NCBI GenBank assembly: GCA_021234155.1
Contig: JAJEKV010000252.1
Coordinates: forward strand, 310,001-374,000
Direction: 5' to 3'
Source of the DNA: Isoetes taiwanensis
Lineage: Eukaryota > Streptophyta > Lycopodiopsida > Isoetales > Isoetaceae
Length of the DNA: 64,000 nt
Position 1 is the first letter of the stretch. Every line of letters starts with the position of its first letter. Under the pieces are notes generated by a model, which was not told where the DNA came from, made no database searches, and worked only from the letters and a program-made list of their open reading frames with translations. Below, piece after piece: positions 21,530-31,374 of this stretch. The position numbers and the translations under genes were made by a program.

Positions 21530-22491
21530 CTATTGGAACCCTGATTGAACCTTGCTTTTCCAATGTGTTGCCCAATTCTTGACCCTCTCATGCTTGGTTA
21601 GGTCAGTAAGGGGTACTGCAATCTTAGCAAAATCCTTAACGAATTTGCGATAGTAGCCTGCCAACACCAGAAAACTTCTGACTTCTGAGGCATTGGTAGG
21701 TGCCGGCCAGTCTTTAACTGCCGCAATTTTTGCCGGATCCGTAGCAATACCCTCTGCAGACACAATATGTCCCAAATACTCGACCCTAGTGGTCGCAAAC
21801 TTACATTTGGAGAACTTAGCAAACAATTGGTGGCGCCGCAACTTCTGGAATGCCAGCTTAAGGTGACCTTCATGATCCTCCAGTGTCTTACCGTAGATGA
21901 GAATGTCATCAAAGAAAATAATGACAAACTCGTCTAAAAAGTCTTTGAAGACATTGTTCATTAGATGCATGAAGGTTGATGCTGCATTAGTGAGTTCAAA
22001 AGGCATGACTGTGAACTCATAATGTCCATAACGGGTTCAGAATGCGGACTTGTGAATGTCCTCTTCCCTAATTCGTATTTGATGGTAGCCAGAGCGAAGA
22101 TCTATCTTGAAAAAAATACTTAGCTCCTTGTAACGGATCCATAAGTTTATCGGCCCTTGGTAACGCATATCGATTTTTGATAGTATGCTTATTGAGCTGG
22201 CGGTAATCGATATATATGCAAAGTCCCATCCTTCTTTTTAACAAACAAGATAGGGGCTCCAAAAGGTGACACACTGGGCCGAATGAAACCTTACTTCAAA
22301 AGTTCCTGTAAATGCTTCTTGAGTTCTGCTAACTCAGGTGTACTCATCTGGTAAGGAGCTTTACTGGTAGGCTTGGTACCTAGTTGGAGCGCAATTTCAC
22401 ACTCTACCCCCCTAAAAGATGGCAACTTGCAAATCTCATCTGGAAAGAGATCCTGGAACTCGTGAATAAGGATGGCTATGGTCGGAAGCAA
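21530..22491 (-). pseudogene. Gypsy reverse transcriptase
   Basis: Blocks in order are FPDEICKLPSFRGVECEI, a stop, then a broken stretch with [19 protein letters not shown], and finally [17 protein letters not shown] and [15 protein letters not shown]. The catalytic motif reads FFDD instead of the usual (V/I/F)IDD. Stops and at least one frameshift near 22040-22070 interrupt it, so it is not functional. Confidence 0.8.
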
Positions 22492-22784
22492 CCCTTGAAT
22501 GATTCCTCTTGCCGGGATTCAAAGGATGCTAGCCTAGCAATACAAGCCACTTGCCTATGTCGAATGGTCTTATCCAATTATCGCAAGGAGATGCACTGCA
22601 TAATAGGATGTGGTGCATTACCTGTGATCATGATACGGGCCCCATTTGCTGCATTGAAGGTGACAGCACGCTTCTCACAATCTATATTGGCTTTTGCTGC
22701 TGCGAGAAATTCTATCCCCACAATCAAGTCATATTTCCCAATATTCATGAGCTCAGCTCCCAAAGTGATAGGTGCGCCTGGTAA

Positions 22785-23165
22785 CTAGATGTTCAAGGGA
22801 ACACGACGGCCTTGGGTGTGGCAAACAGCTCCACTAGCCAACGTGACTGGTCTGGTCTTAGATTTCAAAGGGGTTAGCTGTAGAGTTTCGGCCAACCTAG
22901 GGGATGCAAAATTATGGGTACTACCCGTGTCCATAAGGATAACAAAGTGTTTGCTATCAATTTGGCCCACTGTAGAGATGACATTAGGTTGAGACTCGGC
23001 CCGACCAGTCTCAATAGCAGCAAAGATGTGGAACTCACCTTGGATATAGTCAGTCGGCTCCTCACCTGCCAAAGGTGGGAGGTCACAAAAAGGTGGCAAT
23101 TTGTCCCAATCAACTTCGGCCAGGGCTGCCTGCGTTGCCTGATTGATATAGGGACATTCATGCAT
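22785..23165 (-). pseudogene. Gypsy protease
   Basis: The frame holds FVILMDTGSTHNFASP, the aspartic-protease DTG active site, after a partial zinc knuckle (YFRCFHLGHRMHECP, 23150-23200) whose first Cys appears replaced by Tyr. It is continuous for 126 codons. Confidence 0.75.
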
Positions 23166-23478
23166 ACGGTGACCTAGATGGAAACAACGGAAATAAGCCT
23201 TGTCACGTCGGAGCTGCTCCCGAGCGTTTGGTGGCAGAGACTAGAGGAGCTGCTGCACTGCGGTACCCGGGGCACCCAACTTATCAGGAATATTGAAGGT
23301 GACTTTCTTTTCGGATTTCTGATAAGGAGGTTGTTGTGGAGGTCCTAGACTAGGAGAACGGCCTTACACGGGATATATGGCTTGCTTTGATTTGCAGTTG
23401 GAGGTCATTGGTATGGCGCTTTTGGTGTGTCATCCTCCAAATTTAAGCCTTTTGCTTCGCCTCTGCTACTGTCTGGGG

Positions 23479-24217
23479 TCAATGGCACGGACCATCTTCC
23501 TTAATGTGGGTGATAACCCTCCACGTAACCCTCAACTGCACGGCGTTCAATGATCCCTGGGACATAAAGTCAGAGGCGCATGAACTCATCGTTATAGGCT
23601 TGTACTGGCATGTCGCGCTACTCCAAGCGATAAAATATATGTATCTGTTTGCAGCGATGTGCCTTAGGAACATAATGGGACTTGAAGGCCTTAGCAAAGG
23701 TTTTGAACTTGCAATGTCCCTATTAAGCCCATGCGCGCGTGCATACCCCTTCCACCATATTCTTGCAGACTTAGTGAGGTTGGTGGTGGCTACTTTCCCA
23801 ATATCTTTGTCTGTCATGCCATATGATTTACCAAATTCGCGCATCTCGTCGAGCCAGGACTTTGCGTCCACACCGAACGAATAGTGCCAGAGAACTGAGC
23901 AAGTCTGCAGTTCTTCTAGATGCTAGTGATTGCGGAATCGACTGTCTTCCGATAATCTTTCTTTCTGAACTTATCATGGCTTTGCTCAGAACTGACGGAA
24001 TACGAAGAATCATCAGAATCGGAAGAATCAGAACTATTGTCCGAAGAAGAGGAATGGTGGCGACGTTTAGAGCGTGTTGGCGTGGGTGGGGCCACCTCGG
24101 TGACCGGCACTTCTGGACCTTCTTCCACTCCAACAGGGCCTATAGGCCTTTGGAGAACGTATTGTTGAAGTTGCGCCATCTGGCAGTTAATGATAAGCAG
24201 TTCCTACTCAGGCATTA
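23479..24217 (-). pseudogene. Gypsy gag, degraded
   Basis: Fragments include SSSDNSSDSSDSDDSSYS and MDAKSWLDEMREFGKSYGMT, DIGKVATTNLTKSARIWWKG. The last matches the capsid-like retrotransposon gag segment that precedes zinc knuckles. The reading frame changes several times. Confidence 0.6.
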
Positions 24218-24416
24218 GATGGCCTGGTTTCATGGGCGTCGCCCACGGAGGGGGACGTGCACCGTCTAAAATATCAATAAAAAGAAAATGAGCACAACAT
24301 GTATACATTGCTCGTAGTGCAAGAGAAAAAGATTTATCATTAAAGAAGATGAAAATTTAGATTCAGAGAAGTCCCAAAGGACGAACAGAATTGAAATTAT
24401 ATCTTATAGAAGAGAG

Positions 24417-25463
24417 TTATGCTGGACGATTATACATTGGGTCTCCAAAGGGATATAGTAGATAATCAATAAAGTCCTCCCTTACTGAGCGTACTAAGTT
24501 ATATTTACGCCATGCTTCGATGATGATGTCTTGGTACATTACCTTATTGTCATAAAGGTCTTCCCCCTCTTCGTCCTCTTCCATTGGTATGGCCAGTGGC
24601 CACATCATTAATGTTAGGGACGTGTGGCCCCATAGTGGCAAAAGCGTCTTCAGGTGGTGGAGGAGGATCTTGGAGCGTGACATGCCTCAACTGTAGCAAA
24701 GTTTCAATAAGTTCTAGATCCTCGGGGTGGAACCTAAGTAACTATTGTATCTGTGGAGGGTAATCAGGAGGCGAAAAGTCGATAAAATCGTCCTGACAAT
24801 ATTCTGCAAGCTCATACAAAACAAGCTCTTTATGCATAGCCCGGGTGTCGGCGATTACATGTACGCCCACAAAATGTCATCAAAGAGCAGGTACTCTTGA
24901 TTTTTATGAAGGATTATAGGAAGTCCATCCAATCCGGCGAGTTTGCGACCCTAAGCTCGGGCCACGGGCTAGTCGGTGGCGAGCTGCTTCCAACGGGTGA
25001 AGTCAGTATGGCTTATGCACTCATCTTCTTCCGGATCATCAGGAATAGGTACCTTCCCCTTTTTCAATAGAGTGGAGTCAGCCTCCACATATTGGTCCAT
25101 AAGAATGGCCAAAGCAAAACGGACCTCAAAATAGGTCTGATGACGGCCAAGCCGAAGAATGGGGGCGTGCTTAGTACGGCGTTGGATACCTCGAAGAGTA
25201 TCTTCAGCATGGCGGTCATCCCCAAGCATCTGCATGAGTATGTCCAGCTGTGGGGGATTGCCATATGGTCTGCATTAGGGCACCATTTCTTGGGTGTAGA
25301 ACTCCCAGAAATCGACGTAATCTGGATGAGCCTCCATGTTTGCTATGATATCCACCTGTTGTAGCAAATAAGGGGGGAGAAGTTCAAAGGGGACGTCAGA
25401 ATCCCAGTGTTCCCCATCCTAGTACCATTGCTGGCGCTTGGCATAATCCATGGCAGCTTTCTG
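24417..25463 (-). pseudogene. Upstream gag-like frames of the chromovirus, degraded
   Basis: Minus-strand pieces such as AYPDYVDFWEFYTQEM-like text, MQMLGDDRHAEDTLRGIQRR, HTDFTRWKQLATD and the acidic MEEDEEGEDLYDNKVMYQD lie in line with gag but are broken by stops. They look like the N-terminal part of the polyprotein or a separate upstream frame. Assignment is by position and is weak. Confidence 0.35.
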
Positions 25464-25769
25464 GAAGGAGGAGGAGCAAAAGAGAAGGCTAAACGGCAAT
25501 GAAACCCTAAAAAGTAGGGGCACGTTTTAAAAGATAGGGACTTTATTAGGGAATATTCCATAAGTTCAGTTATTTTATCATTAATATTATTATTATTATA
25601 TATTATTATATAATTTTCTTTTTCTTTTTTTTTTTTTGAACTCGAGCTTTGTGTATGTTGTTTGCATGAAAGATCAAACAGTGAGACACATAGCTGTTAA
25701 GATACGACATTGTATTAATTACAAAACTGATATACAAAAAGTTACAGTAATATTACAAAAATGGCGGAT

Positions 25770-26140
25770 CTAGTTCCGATCCCCGCGAATCCTATGTGCT
25801 AAAGCCAAATCCTTTGGCATAATCCTCACGCGCTTAGCGTGTATCGCACAAAGGTTGGCGTCGCCAAAAAGGGCTCAAGATAATCCTCAGCAGCTTCTTG
25901 TAGGGCAAGGATGGCATGAGTTTGGAATCTAAGATCTGTCTTGAACTCCTGCGCAATCTCCCAAACAAGCTGCTGGAATGGTAGCTTCCTTAAAAGGAGC
26001 TCCATCGTCTTCTGATATTTGCGGATTTCCCGCAAGGCCACTGTCCCTGCTTTAAACCGGTGGGGCTTCCTCTGACGAGGTGGGGGAACAAGGGGAAGAG
26101 TTTTATCCCCTATGGCTGGATGTCGGGCCCGCTCGACCAA
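25770..26140 (-). pseudogene. Histone H3-like fold, divergent, frameshifted
   Basis: The minus strand reads [20 protein letters not shown], then [39 protein letters not shown]. After a one-base frame change near 25850 it continues [20 protein letters not shown] and HRIRGDRN, stop at 25772-25770. This matches the complete histone H3 fold from alpha-N to alpha-3 and the C-terminus. The canonical N-tail is missing and is replaced by a Pro/Arg-rich stretch (VPPPRQ). Loop 1 has normal H3 length, unlike most centromeric H3, although the divergent tail and AEDYL would fit a centromeric variant. It lies downstream, on the same strand, of a gag-like frame and is followed by a T-run (poly-A on the minus strand) at about 25627-25637. 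Confidence 0.75.
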
Positions 26141-26149
26141 GGTCTCCCG

Positions 26150-26960
26150 TCAAGTGTCCCCCCTCTGCGTTGCAACCCCACCGATCGCTTGGAGCTGAGT
26201 CTTATATTGGGGCCCCAAGCGTGTCAGATTAGTGGTCTTCCGCTTCCGTTGTATGGTATGGTTAGCGGGTTCCTCTACACGGGTGGCAGGCTCCTGGACA
26301 CGATTGGCAGCTTTCTCTGCACGTTTGGCGGCTTCCTCGGCAGCCTTCCTGGTCTGCTCCACAGCTAGCCGAGCTGCTTCTTGTTGGGCATGCTGCTCCC
26401 GTAGCAGACGTACTCCTATCCTCCTGCGGATCGGGCCGCCATATCAAGCTCGACAGCTTGCAGAGATGGTGAGATATCTTCTCATATGAAGATCTGGGCG
26501 TCTTCATCATAATAGTACAGGGGTATCATAAAATTGTTACCCCGACTTATGGCTCTTCCCCTTCCCAGATACACATTCCTGTCCTCGAATAGCCGAATCT
26601 CCACTCGCGACCTGCCAGGCATCCTCTTTCTGTGCCATCGACATAATCCTCTCTGCCTCTCGACGAGCTTCGGCATCAGCAGCATCTTGAGCCATGCCCG
26701 AGGGGTAATACCGAACTAGGATCAGTACTTGATCTTCCTGCTCCACCAGGGTGTAAGTCTCCCCTTCAGCATTTAGTTTGAGCAAGAATCTCTCTGTGAG
26801 ATGGAAGATGGAGTACGGTATATGGTCGCCTTCCAGGAACCTGAATACTAGCTGCTCGAGGAGGAGATCAACCCTCCTAGGTCCTTCGACTGTGTCGCCG
26901 ATGTGGCACCCAAGCTCGGCGAAGAGTTGGAAGACGTTGCAGCTGGAATAACTCTTCGTT
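26150..26960 (-). pseudogene. gag-like frames upstream of the H3-like fold
   Basis: Two minus-strand frames lie between the retroelement leader and the H3-like segment. The first (about 26952-26537) reads SSCNVFQLFAELGCHIGD, then VDLLLEQLVFRFLEGDHIPY and ends KGKSHKSG. The second (26362-26150) reads EQTRKAAEEAAKRAEKAANR with Ala/Glu/Lys heptad-like repeats and leads toward the H3-like fold after a stop. I do not recognise a known gag. Position after a primer site makes a retroelement protein likely. Confidence 0.35.
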
Positions 26961-27627
26961 CCTTAATAGACATCATTTCTTGATAAAGTAGGGCACTACA
27001 AGCGGGTAGAGGTTGTCAGCTAGTGAGCAGGGCTGGCTATGCCAAAACGAAGGAGAGTTGCACAAGTATGGCAGTACGGACGATTCCGGTGGCTATGGCA
27101 GGCGGAGGTCGCGGTGGCGTGGCTAGCACGAAAGGAAAGAGATAAAAGCCCTAAAAAGCGTCCGCGAAGTTTCTTAAGTAAAAAAAAAAAAAAAAAAAAA
27201 GTCAAACTTGGTCAAAACCGGCGGATTCTGAAATTTCCGCGTTTAGAATTCAAAACGAAAACTCGTTTTTGCAGAGTGCACCAGTTTTGAGTTTTCTCTC
27301 TCATATTCACCTTTTTTAGTCGGGCAAAGGATGTTCTAAGCTAATTTAGGGTCTCCATGCGATGGAATAAAAATTTTCGAACCGAAGCTTCCCGAGAGAA
27401 AGTTATGGCCTCACGGAAATGAGGGACCATGTCCTGCCAAAACTCCACACGGTTCTACCTTTATACCACCAAATTTTTCCACAACCACACTACTAGCACA
27501 ATTTTGGGCCTTAATCAGACTAACTACAAGGTTCTAGGGAATTCTTTCTATGTTAGAGTCCCCAACTACTTAACGTTCTATCGAGTTAGAACATGGCCAG
27601 TGCAATGATCTGGTCCACCAAAATCAT

Positions 27628-27638
27628 GCTCTGATACC
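27628..27638 (-). promoter_or_regulatory. tRNA(iMet) primer-binding site
   Basis: The minus strand reads GGTATCAGAGC one base after the LTR end (..GTCACA). This is the usual primer site for plant LTR retrotransposons primed by initiator methionine tRNA. Confidence 0.8.
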
Positions 27639-27639
27639 T

Positions 27640-28355
27640 TGTGACGCTCCCCAGACCTATACAATGCTACCATCGTATACATAATGGGAAATTCCCTCTT
27701 CTAGGGTGACAATACCACCATAGAAAGGCCCTCCGTCTGACTCGGACCCCTTGTGATGACAAGTGTTCGGGTGAAGGACACGGAGGTGTCATTCGTCCCA
27801 TGCCTTCGATGGAAATCCTAGATAGCGGAAGCGTACATACAAGGTTAGCACCTGGCAACAATACAATAAATAATATGCCACCACGAAGGATGGCCCATCA
27901 ACATCAGTCCCATGACATCCAGAACATCAATCATCATAACAAGTGTTCTACCCCAGCTCAGACTCATGGGAATCAACCGGCCGCCAAGGCCTCGGGATAA
28001 CAATAGACATAATCATAACAATGGTGTTGACTGGCATAGAACAATGGCTAGAGTAGTCCACTCCATCCGCCCCTCCTGTGCACACTTTGCAGATAGGCTG
28101 GAACATGCTATGGTGTGATTGTAGCCTTCCCGAGACGCAATCCCATGAAATCACCCTATGGAACTACTCCGGGTTACATCTCCCCAGTCCGATGAGGCAG
28201 GTCGGAGAGGCGTCCCCTCCCCGAGCATGGCGGATCCCTGGGTGTGCTAGAGAACGCGTGCCCCCCTCAGAGACTCCTGCGTTCGTACCCGACTTACTCC
28301 CCTAAATCTAAAGGTCGGCTCACCTGCCCGTTCGAGCCCAGGGCGCCCAATCACA
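27640..28355 (-). repeat. LTR next to the primer site, copy 1
   Basis: The block begins TGTGACGCTCCCC and ends CGCCCAATCACA on the plus strand, giving TGTGA/TCACA inverted ends, and abuts the primer-binding site. It is therefore the 5' LTR of a minus-strand element. It does not resemble the 18272-19011 LTR by eye, and no partner LTR was found to the left. The leader continues at 26990-27620 with a long T/A run near 27180. Confidence 0.7.
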
Positions 28356-30240
28356 TGTTTAGGTTAACATGTGTACGGCTTAGATTTAGCTAGATGTAGG
28401 GCTCACATTTGCGGTCTACACTATGTTAGACCAGAGCCTCTTCAGATGTATTCAGGTTTGATCTCATATTTGGAGAGCCTTATTTTGCGCACATTTCTCA
28501 TATTCTTTATGCATATTTTGTCTCTTTCTTGTTTCATGATCTTGAGCATGGCAGGCTTGTAGCATCCAACTATCATGGACTATTGCTGCAAGATGTATGT
28601 CAAGAACTCAAAATTAACATGCCATACCTCAAGATCTCTGTAGAACATTGGCGAAAAGTTATAAGGTTGGATTTGGGAGACTCAAATAGTTTTAGTGTTG
28701 TGTGCTAGTAAATCATCCATATTGCAAAAGAATAGTGTACAACTAATGAGATGAATCTAATGTAATTTACATGTTGGAGTCTGCAAACCTTCATAAACAA
28801 ATAGAACATGCTGGATTTTGTTATTGCAACAGCTGCGCCCATATAACTTTCTGGAAACAAGTTTCAGCTTCTTGTGCAAGCAAAAGATAGTGACTTGTTC
28901 AATATATACATCTTCCTCCAAAATCCATAATGAAGTACCTCATCTTTATGATGTCAATGGTAGACAAGATTATCGAGGTTGAATAATTTACATATGTTGT
29001 TCTGCATACCTTCAGAATCCGTTCCGGGCTTCTCTTGGCATAAGGTACAGACAACATATGTGATAATTATTTCCAGGCTAATAATTAGCACATATGTTGT
29101 AATCTATTCTAGGCTAATTATTCTGTTTCAATCTTCTCCTGGCTTATGAAGAGTAGGTACCAAATGCATCGTAACACACCTCATAGATGCCAAGATGGAA
29201 CCACAAATATGTTCCCCACAAAGAAGAATGGTTATGATAGCTTGGTGGTTATGAAACATATACAAGATATTGAGGAATTATAGAGAACCTTGTGGTTCTA
29301 ACTAACAAGTGATATGTTTACGGTCGTGGAGCCTAGGTGTTGGCAACAACCATACCACTTTCAAAAGAGGGTATTGCTAGTGACCAAATTAATTTGGTTA
29401 AGGTGTTGTTGAGTCCCATACCAAATTATTAGTCTTTGCTAATAGATCAACCTTTGACCAAGTATCTTGCTAACTAGGGTGGTGGCAATGGCCATACTAA
29501 TTTTACTGTTGCCTAACCTATAAATTATGTTTATCTCTAGTTTTAACTCTTGCAATTACTACTATTGGTATTTAAGTTGTCACATATGAACCACCCTTTT
29601 TTAGGCTAAGAAAATTGCAATGATGCATAATTAACCTTATCTTCTATTTAAACTACTTGGAATGGCGAGATAAAAACTTTATTGCAATATGTCAATCCAT
29701 CTAGTCTAGTTTTGATTTCGACTTAAAAGATAACCTTACTTAGTGTATAGTTCAATGAATTATAAGAAACGAAGAATTTAGGAGGGCCAAAACATAGTAA
29801 TGTTCTTTTTCCTTCATCTACCCATAGTTTCCTTCCCTCCGCCAACTCTGCAACCCTTACTGCTAGTTTTCTTTTTATCTTGGGAGCAAGGTGGTGTTCT
29901 ACCATAGTTTAATGCTCTAGGTCATAAATGAAAAGCATACTAGGTTAGGACAAGGTTCACCTACGATAGCCAACATACTAAAGTCGGTGAATGCATTTTG
30001 TGGATTGGAACAGAATAATGGCTTTGGAATCTAAGCGGAAGTGTTTCTCTAATCTAAGGGGAAGTCGGTGAATGCATTACGTGGATTGGAACAGAATAGA
30101 TTGGCCTTAGAAACGGCATATCTTGACTTGTTGCTAGTAACATGATACTTTAGAGAATCAAGTTGGGTAATATTCCAAGGTTTAATGTGGAGTACTTTAG
30201 CCAATTTTGTCATCACATATGAAGGCTCAGATTCGAGTGG
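28356..30240. other. Spacer upstream of actinoporin-like gene copy 1
   Basis: About 1.9 kb of AT-rich DNA with no gene. It contains a degraded version of the hairpin seen intact in copy 2 (near 28982-29072), and a direct repeat of AAGTCGGTGAATGCATT followed by GTGGATTGGAACAGAATA at 29981-30018 and 30062-30099. Confidence 0.6.
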
Positions 30241-30264
30241 GATGGCGACGTCCACCAGGCAGCC

Positions 30265-30272
30265 TATAAAAA
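30265..30272 (+). promoter_or_regulatory. TATA box of actinoporin-like gene copy 1
   Basis: TATAAAAA lies 73 bases before the ATG. The same sequence at the same spacing precedes copy 2. A start site about 30 bases further on would give a leader of roughly 40-45 nt. Confidence 0.7.
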
Positions 30273-30337
30273 GCAGAAGCAGATAACAAAGCAGGCATCA
30301 GAGAGAGTTTGTAAGCTAAGAAGCATAAGCAGAAGAG

Positions 30338-30859
30338 ATGGCAATGGCTCAGGTAGTGAAGGCATCAGACTTCAATCTGGAAACCCATGTGAAGCTGCAT
30401 CAGCCTTTTCTTGCGCCTCACAAATGCAACGCCAAATTGGCCATTGCCCTTGTGAACAGCACCCAGGCAAATCTGTGCTCCCCTGCAGTCTTCAACGACT
30501 CTGGCATGCCTGTGGAAGACTGCCTTCCTCACCAAATCCAGCATGACGAAGTCCTCTTCTATTCTCCACATATCCCTTCTGGGTTCCTCATATACTCCAT
30601 CTCTGGCAGAGATTCATTCCTTGTTATCATGTGGACCCCCAAAGCCTGGAATTTGAGGGTCCTTGAAGGCCGCCCTTCCCCAAGCGCTGTTCTGTTCAAA
30701 GACATGTTTAACAATGGTGCCAAACTTGGTGATGACCCCTCTGTTCGTGAAAATACTGGTAACTTCCTTGGTAAGCCATATCAAGTTGAGGCTGCCATGA
30801 AGACTCGTATTGGCACCCCTTCCCTTAAGATCACTCTTAAATGGAACGCCTGTGCTTAA
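30338..30859 (+). CDS. Actinoporin-like (pore-forming family) protein, copy 1
   Basis: An intronless 173-codon frame starts at the first ATG after a TATA box and ends at TAA. Its order of features fits the actinoporin-like family: an N-terminal segment able to form a helix (residues 1-30), a beta-rich core with KLAIALVNST and DEVLFYSP, then GFLIYSISGRD and FLVIMWTPKAWNLRVLEG, and a C-terminal MKTRIGTPSLKITL strand. Length is close to the family's usual 170-180 residues. Known members bind membrane lipids and form pores; plant members are known in mosses. There is no signal peptide, so the product is probably cytosolic unless released. The Trp/Tyr-rich lipid-headgroup loop after the IMW strand appears shortened to PKAWN, so lipid binding may differ. 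The family call rests on pattern recognition, not on an alignment. It is identical in protein sequence to the copy at 62614. Confidence 0.65.
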   Translation: MAMAQVVKASDFNLETHVKLHQPFLAPHKCNAKLAIALVNSTQANLCSPAVFNDSGMPVEDCLPHQIQHDEVLFYSPHIPSGFLIYSISGRDSFLVIMWTPKAWNLRVLEGRPSPSAVLFKDMFNNGAKLGDDPSVRENTGNFLGKPYQVEAAMKTRIGTPSLKITLKWNACA

Positions 30860-31374
30860 GCTTAGGCCAGCTGAACTATCTATCTAGCTTAACTGTATAA
30901 CTTATATACTGAGCTGTATATGTGTGTTCTTAATATGCTCAGTCCCTATTTTTAAGCGTGCCTATCTCGAAAAGTTCATGTATCATGTGATAATTTGCAT
31001 CAGATTGGTTAACCCTGAAGTGGATGATTATGTAGTACTGGAAATTTGATGAAACCCAATATTCCATATCGATATTGCAATACGGCCCACACTTTCAAAT
31101 ACTCCTCAGAGCGTGATCAGACTCCTACTTTAAGGACATTAGACCACCCTTTCAAGTTCATCTTACATTATCTGCCACTTGACAAACCACGTTAAATTTC
31201 TCCCTTTCAAGTTCATCACAAGAAGAACATGTGAAGACTGCACGCCAACTTCTACATGAGCAATAAAGAAGAGGTTGAATTTATTACAATTTATCGGTTC
31301 TAGTCTATTAAGCGAGTATTAGGAACAGGATTCTCGTTATCTTCTTCTACTATATATACATGTGAGTAAAGCTT

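Larger units (their letters stand above)
18272..25530 (-). mobile_element. Gypsy chromovirus, 5'-truncated, inactive
   Basis: From right to left the minus strand holds gag, protease, reverse transcriptase, RNase H, integrase and chromodomain, then a polypurine tract and the 3' LTR. That is the Ty3/Gypsy order, and the C-terminal chromodomain marks a chromovirus. Stops and frameshifts break every domain. No matching 5' LTR was found to the right of gag; the sequence instead runs into unrelated DNA near 25.53 kb. The two partners needed for an LTR age estimate are therefore absent. Confidence 0.8.
26869..31374 (+). repeat. Segmental duplication, copy 1
   Basis: This block is repeated at 59139-63663 in the same orientation with only scattered differences and small indels. 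It carries a retroelement leader, primer site and LTR, about 1.7 kb of spacer, and the complete actinoporin-like gene with promoter and 3' flank. Similarity stops abruptly on the left at TCAACCCTCCTAGG and on the right after GTGAGTAAAGCTT. Confidence 0.9.

Noticed and set aside
25826-26140. H3-like segment as a clear centromeric histone (CENH3)
   Set aside because: Loop 1 has canonical H3 length and core residues are closer to ordinary H3, so only a divergent H3-like call is justified.
27176-27201. Long A-run as a LINE poly-A tail
   Set aside because: It lies inside the LTR element leader, is duplicated with it at 59460, and has no LINE sequence beside it.
18272-28355. A single large Gypsy element with LTRs at 18272 and 27640
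   Set aside because: The two LTR sequences do not match each other, so they belong to different families.
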